Translations under genes and position numbers: made by a program
Notes under the pieces: model-generated
Databases searched by the model: none
The model's input: only the letters and a program-made list of their open reading frames with translations
What the model was told of the DNA's origin: nothing
DNA from: Zestomonas carbonaria
Lineage (GTDB): Bacteria > Pseudomonadota > Gammaproteobacteria > Pseudomonadales > Pseudomonadaceae
Reading direction: 5' to 3'
NCBI RefSeq assembly: GCF_904061905.1
Contig: NZ_CAJFCI010000029.1
Coordinates: forward strand, 101,252 to 165,251
Length of the DNA stretch: 64,000 bases
Part shown: piece after piece, positions 57,618-64,000 of the stretch
Layout: each line of letters begins with the position of its first letter
Numbering within the stretch: position 1 is the first letter of the stretch

Positions 57618-59279
57618 ATGAGTGAGTTGATTCGCGTACCCGACATCGGCAGCGGTGAGGGTGAAGTCATTGAATTGTTCGTCAAGGTCGGCGACCGCAT
57701 CGAAGCGGATCAGAGCCTGCTGACCCTGGAATCGGACAAGGCGAGCATGGAAATCCCGGCGCCCAAGGCCGGGGTGGTCAAGAGCCTGAAGGTCAAGCTG
57801 GGCGACCGCCTGAAGGAAGGCGACGAACTGCTGGAGCTGGAAACCGAGGGCGGCGCGGAAGCACCCGCCCCGGCCGCCGAGCCGGCCAAGGCCGAAGCGG
57901 CGCCCACTCCCGCACCGGCAGCAGCCCCCGCTGCTGCCCCGGTCGCGGCCGTGGCGGAAAGCGTGCAGGACATCCACGTCCCGGACATCGGCTCGGCCGG
58001 CAAGGCCAAGGTCATCGAAGTGCTGGTCAAGGCCGGCGACACCGTCGAGGCCGAGCAGTCGCTGATCACCCTGGAGTCGGACAAGGCCAGCATGGAGATC
58101 CCCTCGCCGGCCGCCGGCGTGGTGGAGCAGGTGCTGGTCCAACTGGATGCCGAAGTCGGCACCGGCGACCTGATCCTCAAGCTGAAAGTCGCTGGCGCCG
58201 CGCCGGCGGCGGCTCCGGCTGCCGCGGCGCCCGCCGAGCAGCCCAGCCAACCGGTGCACCGCGTTCCCGAAGGCGCCGCGCCCGCGGTGGCGGCCGAGGT
58301 CAAGGCCATCGCCGCGCTGTCGGCCGCCGCGGAAGGCAGCCCCGGCATCCCCGAACGCTCCAGTGGCGCCAAGGTCCACGCCGGCCCGGCGGTCCGCCAA
58401 CTGGCCCGTGAGTTCGGCGTCGAGCTGGGTGTCGTGCCGGGCTCCGGCCCGAAAGGCCGGGTCCTCAAGGAGGACGTGCAAGCCTACGTCAAGGCGATGA
58501 TGCAGAAGGCCAAGGAAGCACCGGCCGGCGCGACCGGCGGCGCCGGCATCCCGCCGATCCCGGAAGTCGACTTCAGCAAGTTCGGCGAAGTGGAAGAAGT
58601 GGCGATGACCCGCCTGATGCAGGTCGGCGCCGCCAACCTGCACCGTAGCTGGCTCAACGTGCCGCACGTGACCCAGTTCGACTCGGCCGACATCACCGAG
58701 CTGGAAGCCTTCCGCGTCGCCCAGAAGGCCGTGGCCGAGAAAGCCGGGGTCAAGCTGACCGTGCTGCCGCTGCTGCTCAAGGCCTGCGCCCACCTGCTCA
58801 AGGAACTGCCGGACTTCAACAGCTCGCTGGCGCCGTCCGGCAAGGCGCTGATCCGCAAGAAGTACGTGCACCTCGGTTTCGCCGTGGATACCCCGGACGG
58901 CCTGCTGGTGCCGGTGATCCGCGACGTCGACCAGAAGAGCCTGCTGCAACTGGCCGCCGAAGCCGCCGAACTGGCGGAGAAGGCACGCACCAAGAAGCTC
59001 TCGGCCGACGCCATGCAAGGCGCCTGCTTCACCATCTCCAGCCTCGGCCACATTGGCGGCACCGGCTTCACGCCGATCGTCAACGCGCCGGAAGTGGCGA
59101 TCCTCGGGGTCAGCAAGGCGACCATGCAGCCGGTATGGGACGGCAAGGCCTTCCAGCCGCGCCTGATGCTGCCGCTGTCGCTGTCCTACGACCACCGAGT
59201 GATCAACGGCGCTGCCGCCGCGCGCTTCACCAAGCGCCTTGGCGAAGTGCTGGCGGATATCCGCACGCTACTGCTGTAA
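57618..59279 (+). CDS. aceF: Dihydrolipoyl acetyltransferase (PDH E2)
   Basis: AceF is the core acetyltransferase of pyruvate dehydrogenase. The 553-residue protein has two lipoyl domains with ESDKAS lipoylation sites at Lys41 and Lys156, each followed by Ala/Pro-rich flexible linkers, then the E3/E1-binding domain (AGPAVRQLAREFGVELGVVPGSGPKGRVLKEDV) and the catalytic domain ending in SYDHRVINGAAAARF with the active-site His. E. coli has three lipoyl domains; two is usual for Pseudomonas. GGAG precedes the ATG at 57618. A strong terminator follows. Confidence 0.97.
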   Translation: MSELIRVPDIGSGEGEVIELFVKVGDRIEADQSLLTLESDKASMEIPAPKAGVVKSLKVKLGDRLKEGDELLELETEGGAEAPAPAAEPAKAEAAPTPAPAAAPAAAPVAAVAESVQDIHVPDIGSAGKAKVIEVLVKAGDTVEAEQSLITLESDKASMEIPSPAAGVVEQVLVQLDAEVGTGDLILKLKVAGAAPAAAPAAAAPAEQPSQPVHRVPEGAAPAVAAEVKAIAALSAAAEGSPGIPERSSGAKVHAGPAVRQLAREFGVELGVVPGSGPKGRVLKEDVQAYVKAMMQKAKEAPAGATGGAGIPPIPEVDFSKFGEVEEVAMTRLMQVGAANLHRSWLNVPHVTQFDSADITELEAFRVAQKAVAEKAGVKLTVLPLLLKACAHLLKELPDFNSSLAPSGKALIRKKYVHLGFAVDTPDGLLVPVIRDVDQKSLLQLAAEAAELAEKARTKKLSADAMQGACFTISSLGHIGGTGFTPIVNAPEVAILGVSKATMQPVWDGKAFQPRLMLPLSLSYDHRVINGAAAARFTKRLGEVLADIRTLLL

Positions 59280-59314
59280 CGCTTCCCAATCGAGCACGCC
59301 ACGCTCGTTCCTCG

Positions 59315-59343
59315 ACCCCGCCGCCTGGCGGGGTTTTTTTTAT
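59315..59343 (+). terminator. Rho-independent terminator of aceEF
   Basis: ACCCCGCC and GGCGGGGT form an 8-bp stem with a GCCT loop, followed by a run of T residues, about 36 bases after the aceF stop. Confidence 0.93.
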
Positions 59344-59368
59344 TCCCCGCAGGCAAGGCCCGCTCTTG

Positions 59369-59505
59369 TAGGGTGCGCCGCGCGCACCGATAAGGCGGCA
59401 ACCCGATGTTCCCGGCGCAACGCGGAGCCCGTCCCCGATAAACGGTGCGCACGACGCCCCCTACCAAGGATCGCCATAACCATCGGGTGGGCCGAAGCCC
59501 ACCCT
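59369..59505. repeat. GGGTGCGCCGCGCGCACC inverted repeats plus GTGGGC...GCCCAC hairpin
   Basis: TAGGGTGCGCCGCGCGCACCG (59369-59389) has an inverted partner CGGTGCGCACGACGCCCCCTACC (59443-59465). A GGGTGGGCCGAAGCCCACCC hairpin (59486-59505) follows. Related elements are at 26159-26176, 26757-26777 and 63012-63097. Confidence 0.8.
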
Positions 59506-59509
59506 GCGT

Positions 59510-60055
59510 TCAGTTCTTCTGCACGTTGCGGATCAGGAAGCTCAGCGCCTTGGCCAGTTCTTCGGCGCCGGCATGGTCGCGGACGATGGTGATTAGCGGG
59601 CTGCCGTCCTGCGGGTTGCGCAGGATGCAGGTCTGGCCGCTGGCCGGGCAGTCGTAGCGCACGAAGGGATCGACGCCGAACACCGCTACCCGCTGGTTGC
59701 GCACCGCCAGCGGGGTGCCCTGCGCGGCGCGGATCTCCTCGCGCACCAGCAGCTCGCCGGGAGCGCTGATGCTGATCCGGTAGAGCAGGTCCTGGCGCTG
59801 GGCCTGGCCGACCTGGTAGCTGGCGCGCAGGGCGTAGGTGTCGAGCAACCGGTTGCACTGGGCGAGCAGCGCCTTGCGCTCATCCTGGGTCTGGTGCAGG
59901 CGCTTCAGGTCGTTGAGGTAGCGGCCCTGGTCGGCACCGCTCAGCTCGGCCTTGCTCTGCGCGGCGGGCTCTTCGGCGACGGCCGGGGAGGGCTGCCCCA
60001 GCAATGCGGCGATGAAGGCCAGAACACTTAGCTTTCTTGTATGTCTGAATGGCAT
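59510..60055 (-). CDS. Conserved periplasmic protein of unknown function
   Basis: The 181-residue precursor has a signal peptide (LSVLAFIAALLGQPSPAVAE, residues 9-28), then a helical segment QGRYLNDLKRLHQTQDERKALLAQCNRLLDTYALRA (about 43-78) and a beta-rich half containing LVREEIRAAQGTPLAVRNQRVAVFGVDPFVRYDC and GQTCILRNPQDGSPLITIVRD. Three cysteines in the mature part could form a disulfide (YDC...QTC are 7 residues apart). I do not recognise a named family. It is convergent with aceF and divergent from the GGDEF/EAL gene. Confidence 0.75.
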   Translation of the reverse strand: MPFRHTRKLSVLAFIAALLGQPSPAVAEEPAAQSKAELSGADQGRYLNDLKRLHQTQDERKALLAQCNRLLDTYALRASYQVGQAQRQDLLYRISISAPGELLVREEIRAAQGTPLAVRNQRVAVFGVDPFVRYDCPASGQTCILRNPQDGSPLITIVRDHAGAEELAKALSFLIRNVQKN

Positions 60056-60129
60056 GATGCACCCTTACCGAACACGTCGTAGTAGGCCGAAGCCCGTGTT
60101 CGGTCAGCATAGTGGATGCCCATCGCCCG

Positions 60130-62223
60130 ATGAAAAGCCATACCGATGCCGTCAGCCGAGTGATGGCCGAGGTTGTGACGCAACTGCCAGTTCCGACACG
60201 ACTGGGCATGTTGCGCTTCGAGCGCCTCAACGAGGCAAGCTGGGCTTTGCTCTTTCTCGACCCCGCCTGCGAGCGTGAACTCGGCCTCGGCGCCAGCGAT
60301 CTTTGCAGCCTGACCGGCGCCCCCTACGCCAGCCTGATGGAACCGGATGCCCGCTACCGGCTGCACGAGGACATCCAGCAGCAGTTGCTCGCCGGCCCGC
60401 ACTACCGGGTCACCTACACCCTGCACACGCCGAACGGCAGCCGCCGGTTGCTCGAACTCGGCGAAACCTTCAAGCAGCACGGCCGCCAGTTGCTGCGCGG
60501 CTACCTGCTGGCGATCGAGGCGCCGCCGCAACGCGCCGAACCGCCCGCCAGCGACGACGAACAGCACCTGTTCCAGCGCGCCGTCGAGCAGAGCTCCAGC
60601 GCCTTCATGCTGGTCGACCGCGATGGCCTGGTGGAGTACGTCAACCCGAGCTTCACGGCGATCACCCTGTACAGCGCCGACGAGGTGCGCGGCCGCCGGC
60701 TGTCCGAACTGCCGGCCTTGGAGAACCTCAGCGACATCCTCTTCGACTCGCAGTTCGGACTCGCCGAGCACAACAGTTGGCAGGGCGAGTTCCGCAGCCG
60801 GCGCAAGAACCTCGAACCCTACTGGGGCCAGTTGTCGATCTCCAAGGTCCACGACGACGCCGGCAAGCTGACCCACTACATCGGCATCTACGAAGACATC
60901 ACCGAGACCAAGCTGGCCCAGCAGCGCATCGAGCGGCTGGCCTACACCGACAACCTGACCCGCCTGGGCAACCGCCCGGCGTTCATCCGCAGCCTGGAAC
61001 AGCGCTTCGCCCATGGCGGCGACAAGCCGTTCAGCCTGCTGCTGGTGGACATCGACAACTTCAAGCGGATCAACGACAGCCTCGGCCACCAGACCGGCGA
61101 CAAGCTGCTGGTCAGCCTGGCCAAGCGCCTGCGCAACAGCCTGGGCGCCAACGGCAGCCTGGCGCGCTTCGCCAGCAACGAATTCGCCGTGCTGCTCGAC
61201 GACACCGACCTGGCCAGCGGCCAGGCGTTCGCCACGCAGATCCTGCACATGCTCGACAAGCCGCTGTTCGTCGACAACCAGTTGATCAGTATCACCGGCT
61301 CGGTCGGCCTGGCCTGCGCGCCGCTGCACGGCGAGGACCCGCAGACCCTGATGAAGCACGCCGGCCTGGCCCTGCACAAGGCCAAGGCCAACGGCAAGCA
61401 CCAGGCCCAGGTGTTCACCGAGGCGCTGAACGCCGAGGCGCACTACAAGCTGTTCGTCGAGAACAACCTGCGCCGCGCGCTGACCCAGAACGAACTGGAG
61501 GTGTTCTACCAGCCCAAGCTGTGCCTGAAGAGCGGCCAGCTTCGCGGCCTGGAGGCGCTGCTGCGCTGGAACCACCCGGACAAGGGCATGATCCGCCCGG
61601 ACCAGTTCATCAGCGTCGCCGAGGAAACCGGGCTGATCATCCCCATCGGCAAATGGGTGGTGCGCCAGGCCTGCCGCATGAGCCGGCAGCTTGCCGCCCT
61701 CGGCCTCGGCGAGCTGCAGGTGGCGATCAACCTGTCGCCCAAGCAGTTCTCCGATCCCGACCTGGTCGGCTCGATCGCCTCGATCCTCCACGAGGAACAG
61801 CTCTCCGCCCGGTTGCTCGAACTGGAACTGACCGAGAGCCTGCTGCTCGACGCCACCGAAGACACCCGCCACCAGCTCACCCGCCTGAAGAACCTGGGCC
61901 TGACCCTGGCGATGGACGACTTCGGCACCGGCTACTCGTCGCTCAGCTACCTGAAGAAGTTCCCCATCGACGTGATCAAGATCGATCGCAGCTTCATCAA
62001 GGACATCCCCGACAGCCAGGACGACATGGAAATCACCTCGGCGGTGATCGCCATGGCCCACAACCTCAAGCTCACGGTGGTCGCCGAAGGCATCGAGAGC
62101 GCCGCGCAACTGGCGTTCCTGCGCCGCCACCACTGCGACGTCGGCCAGGGCTACCTGTTCGACCAGCCGATCGCCGGACGCGTACTGATCGACAGCCTGC
62201 GCCGTTATCCTTGTCGGAAGTGA
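60130..62223 (+). CDS. dipA: PAS-GGDEF-EAL protein, cyclic-di-GMP phosphodiesterase DipA-like
   Basis: The protein (697 residues from the ATG) has an N-terminal PAS-like region (about 15-130), a second PAS (about 145-265, ENLEPYWGQLSISKVHDDAG), a degenerate GGDEF domain whose active-site motif reads ASNEF (about residue 350), and an EAL domain with EALLRWN, the metal ligands in INLSPKQF, ELTESLLLD and DDFGTGYSSLSYL. It should degrade c-di-GMP, with the GGDEF domain regulatory. Position after aceF and before msrA matches P. aeruginosa dipA (PA5017), which promotes biofilm dispersion. A GTG at 60112 is an alternative start; neither has a strong ribosome binding site. Confidence 0.88.
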   Translation: MKSHTDAVSRVMAEVVTQLPVPTRLGMLRFERLNEASWALLFLDPACERELGLGASDLCSLTGAPYASLMEPDARYRLHEDIQQQLLAGPHYRVTYTLHTPNGSRRLLELGETFKQHGRQLLRGYLLAIEAPPQRAEPPASDDEQHLFQRAVEQSSSAFMLVDRDGLVEYVNPSFTAITLYSADEVRGRRLSELPALENLSDILFDSQFGLAEHNSWQGEFRSRRKNLEPYWGQLSISKVHDDAGKLTHYIGIYEDITETKLAQQRIERLAYTDNLTRLGNRPAFIRSLEQRFAHGGDKPFSLLLVDIDNFKRINDSLGHQTGDKLLVSLAKRLRNSLGANGSLARFASNEFAVLLDDTDLASGQAFATQILHMLDKPLFVDNQLISITGSVGLACAPLHGEDPQTLMKHAGLALHKAKANGKHQAQVFTEALNAEAHYKLFVENNLRRALTQNELEVFYQPKLCLKSGQLRGLEALLRWNHPDKGMIRPDQFISVAEETGLIIPIGKWVVRQACRMSRQLAALGLGELQVAINLSPKQFSDPDLVGSIASILHEEQLSARLLELELTESLLLDATEDTRHQLTRLKNLGLTLAMDDFGTGYSSLSYLKKFPIDVIKIDRSFIKDIPDSQDDMEITSAVIAMAHNLKLTVVAEGIESAAQLAFLRRHHCDVGQGYLFDQPIAGRVLIDSLRRYPCRK

Positions 62224-62312
62224 AGCCGAGAAAAGCGCTGGAGGCTGAACGAGTGCAGGCGACTTCTCGTCCAGCTTTCCAGCCTCCAGCGCTCTTTTCG
62301 CCTTTTCTCTTG
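62224..62312. repeat. Inverted repeat with GCGCTGGAGGCTG arms between dipA and msrA
   Basis: GAAAAGCGCTGGAGGCTGAACGAG (left) and CTCGTCCAGC...CAGCCTCCAGCGCTCTTTTC (right) are inverse copies with about 10 bases between. The same arms occur after ureG at 20908-21008, in the same kind of position (downstream of a plus-strand gene). Confidence 0.87.
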
Positions 62313-62349
62313 TAGCCTGTAGCTTTTCGCCGTCCCCTCGGAGAATCAC

Positions 62350-62997
62350 ATGGTCCTGCGCTCGCAAATCCTCATCGACAAACAATCCCTGCCCGACGCC
62401 AGCCAGGCCCTGCCCGGTCGCGCCACGCCGATGCCGGTGCCGGAGCGCCATTACGTCAACGGCAACCCGCTCGTGGGGCCCTTCCCGGAAGGGCTGCAAC
62501 AGGCGGTGTTCGGCCTCGGCTGCTTCTGGGGCGCCGAGCGGCGTTTCTGGCAGCAGCCGGGAGTGTGGACTACCGCGGTCGGCTACGCCGGCGGGCCGAC
62601 CCCGAACCCCACCTACGAGGAAGTGTGCTCCGGGCTGACCGGCCACTCCGAGGTGGTGCTGGTGGTGTTCGATCCGCAAGTGACGAGCTACGCGCAATTG
62701 CTGAAAGTGTTCTGGGAAGCCCACGACCCGACCCAGGGCATGCGCCAGGGCAACGACGTCGGCACCCAGTACCGCTCGGCCATCTACTGCCATGGAGCCG
62801 AACAACTGGCCGCCGCCGAAGCCAGCCGCGAAGCCTTCCAGGCCGAGCTGCAACGCAACGGCTACGGGCCGATCACCACGGAAATCGCCGAGGCGCCGAC
62901 CTTCTATTACGCAGAGGCCTATCACCAGCAGTACCTGGCGAAGAACCCCGGCGGCTATTGCGGGCTGGGCGGCACCGGCGTGTGCCTGCCGGCGTAG
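62350..62997 (+). CDS. msrA: Peptide methionine-(S)-sulfoxide reductase MsrA
   Basis: MsrA reduces the S-epimer of methionine sulfoxide, free or in proteins. The 215-residue enzyme has the nucleophile Cys58 in [55 protein letters not shown] and two resolving cysteines near the C-terminus (GGYCGLGG, Cys204; GVCLPA, Cys212), the E. coli-type layout. No signal peptide, so cytoplasmic. GGAGAATCAC precedes the ATG. Confidence 0.97.
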   Translation: MVLRSQILIDKQSLPDASQALPGRATPMPVPERHYVNGNPLVGPFPEGLQQAVFGLGCFWGAERRFWQQPGVWTTAVGYAGGPTPNPTYEEVCSGLTGHSEVVLVVFDPQVTSYAQLLKVFWEAHDPTQGMRQGNDVGTQYRSAIYCHGAEQLAAAEASREAFQAELQRNGYGPITTEIAEAPTFYYAEAYHQQYLAKNPGGYCGLGGTGVCLPA

Positions 62998-63011
62998 AGG
63001 CTTCGCTCTGG

Positions 63012-63097
63012 CAGGGTGCGCCGCGCGCACCGTTCATCTCGGTACAGGCACGGCTTCCGTCGGGGCTCCGGATCGGTGCGCGCGGCGCACCCTACGG
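63012..63097. repeat. Inverted pair of GGGTGCGCCGCGCGCACC elements
   Basis: CAGGGTGCGCCGCGCGCACCG (63012-63032) and CGGTGCGCGCGGCGCACCCTACGG (63074-63097) are near-perfect inverse copies flanking about 40 bases, between the convergent stops of msrA and rlmJ. The pair can form a very stable stem and probably separates the two transcripts. Confidence 0.85.
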
Positions 63098-63109
63098 GAA
63101 AGCGCTGCG

Positions 63110-63943
63110 TTACTCCTCGATGAGCCAGTCCAGCCGCCAGCCGGGTTCGCCCTGGGCCAGCAGCCCTGCCAGCCAGGGCAGCATCTCGCGCAGCTCGTCC
63201 TCCAGGCCCCACGGCGGGTTGGCGATGGCCAGGCCGGAGCCGGCCAGGCGGGTCGGATCGTCGGGGCTGTGGACGTACAGTTCGGCGCGCAGCAGCTTGG
63301 GCGCGGCGCTGGCGGCCAGGTCCTGGTAGAAGCGCCTGAGCTGGTCCAGCGACTTGATCGGGTACCAGATCGCCACCACCGTCTGGCGCATCCGCCCGAT
63401 CGCCTCGTCCAGCGCCGCCACGCAGCGCTCCAGCTCGTCGACCTTCTCGAACGGCGGGTCGATCAGGAACAGGCCGCGTTTCTCGTTGACCGGCAGCAGC
63501 GCGCGCGGGATGTGCCAGCCCTCGCCCAGGCGCACCACCACCCGCCGGTCGCCGGCCATGTTGTCCTTGAGCAGGCGGCCGTCCTCGGGGTGCTTCTCGT
63601 TGAGCAGCAGGCGGTCCTGGGGACGGGTCAGGGTGCGCGCCAGCTCCGGCGAACCGGGGTAGTAGCGCAGTTCGCCGTCCAGGTTGAGCGCCATGATCGC
63701 CTTCAGGTAGTCGCTGGCCAGCGCCGGCGCCTCGCTCTGCCACAGCCGGCCGATCCCCTCGCGCCACTCGTCGGTACGGCTGGCCTGCTCGCCGAGCAGG
63801 TCGTAGAGGCCGACCCCGGCGTGGCTGTCGAGATAGGCGAACGGCGCCTCCTTGCGCGACAGCAGGGCGATCATCCGCGACAGGGTCAGGTGCTTGAGGA
63901 CATCGGCGTGGTTGCCGGCGTGGAAGGCGTGGCGGTAGTTCAT
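63110..63943 (-). CDS. rlmJ: 23S rRNA (adenine-2030 N6)-methyltransferase RlmJ
   Basis: RlmJ methylates A2030 of 23S rRNA before ribosome assembly. The 277-residue protein begins MNYRHAFHAGNHADVLKH, the diagnostic N-terminus of the family, has YLDSHAGVGLYDL (SAM binding, about 37-50), the catalytic DPPFE at 162-166 and a C-terminal ANPPWGLEDEL. Length is standard. AGGAG lies 7 bases upstream of the ATG. Confidence 0.95.
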   Translation of the reverse strand: MNYRHAFHAGNHADVLKHLTLSRMIALLSRKEAPFAYLDSHAGVGLYDLLGEQASRTDEWREGIGRLWQSEAPALASDYLKAIMALNLDGELRYYPGSPELARTLTRPQDRLLLNEKHPEDGRLLKDNMAGDRRVVVRLGEGWHIPRALLPVNEKRGLFLIDPPFEKVDELERCVAALDEAIGRMRQTVVAIWYPIKSLDQLRRFYQDLAASAAPKLLRAELYVHSPDDPTRLAGSGLAIANPPWGLEDELREMLPWLAGLLAQGEPGWRLDWLIEE

Positions 63944-64000
63944 GGCGGGCTCCTGGCGCGGGAGCGGGATTCTAGCATTCTGGTGGGGTGGGTTTCGGGT

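Noticed and set aside
60028..63030. A 1000-codon open frame on the minus strand opposite dipA and msrA
   Set aside because: High-GC codon bias opens antisense frames. The plus-strand genes have full domain matches, and the antisense product is low-complexity and Val/Gln/Ala-rich.

Overview
The window is chromosomal DNA of a high-GC gammaproteobacterium, almost certainly a Pseudomonas of the P. aeruginosa lineage. The evidence is an azurin precursor with the full copper-ligand set, DesT, OsmE, the ureEFG-ureJ cluster, a PrkA/YeaH/SpoVR stress operon, the waaFCGP inner-core LPS locus with its extra kinases and a carbamoyltransferase, and glnE-aceE-aceF-dipA-msrA in the order typical of P. aeruginosa. 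The apaG/apaH/glpE/prkA block and the dksA-like/oxaloacetate-decarboxylase block are far apart in P. aeruginosa PAO1 as I remember that map, so this is probably a related species or a rearranged strain rather than PAO1.

Layout. 1-7380: end of apaG, apaH, glpE, then prkA-yeaH-spoVR and a small lipoprotein. 7556-9424: a DksA-type zinc finger protein, oxaloacetate decarboxylase and a YqaA-type membrane protein. 9430-11320: a small, lower-GC accessory segment with a 73-aa protein and a predicted PD-(D/E)XK nuclease, next to tRNA-Thr(CGT). 11466-17886: Pmp3-type peptide, cbpA/cbpM, a lipase without signal peptide, osmE, a small membrane protein, an AsmA-family protein and a secreted protein made of 27-residue repeats. 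18084-21624: desT and the urease accessory genes ureE, ureF, ureG and ureJ, without urease structural genes. 21815-30703: glycerophosphodiesterase, an SDR, a methyltransferase, azurin, a LOG-family protein, an HdeD-type protein and a choline-type ABC transporter. 30756-36764: two acyl-CoA dehydrogenases, hldE and msbA. 36886-50648: LPS core assembly, comprising an outer-core part with three glycosyltransferases, an O-antigen ligase and a carbamoyltransferase, followed by four kinase-type genes and waaG, waaC, waaF. 50731-63943: ilvE, glnE, aceE-aceF, a periplasmic hypothetical protein, a GGDEF/EAL protein, msrA and rlmJ.

Gene logic. HldE supplies ADP-heptose, WaaC/WaaF/WaaG build the inner core, WaaP and its relatives phosphorylate it, WapO carbamoylates it, the glycosyltransferases extend it, MsbA flips the lipid A-core, and WaaL joins the O-antigen. 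PrkA, YeaH and SpoVR form one stress module. ureEFG-ureJ handles nickel for urease encoded elsewhere.

The most unusual content lies between genes. (1) Six diverged copies of a roughly 105-120 bp element occur in two intergenic clusters (23540-23958 and 26191-26723). Each carries a DnaA-box-like motif (consensus TTATCCACA, one copy TTGTCCACA) plus a second TCCACAG motif. (2) Four intergenic loci hold inverted arrays of a 7-bp unit, AGCNNCA. (3) Several other inverted-repeat families recur. (4) Two mutually inverted TGTAGT/ACTACA palindromes lie upstream of aceE. No complete new defence or mobile system is obvious. The 9.7-11.0 kb nuclease pair is the best protein-level candidate.
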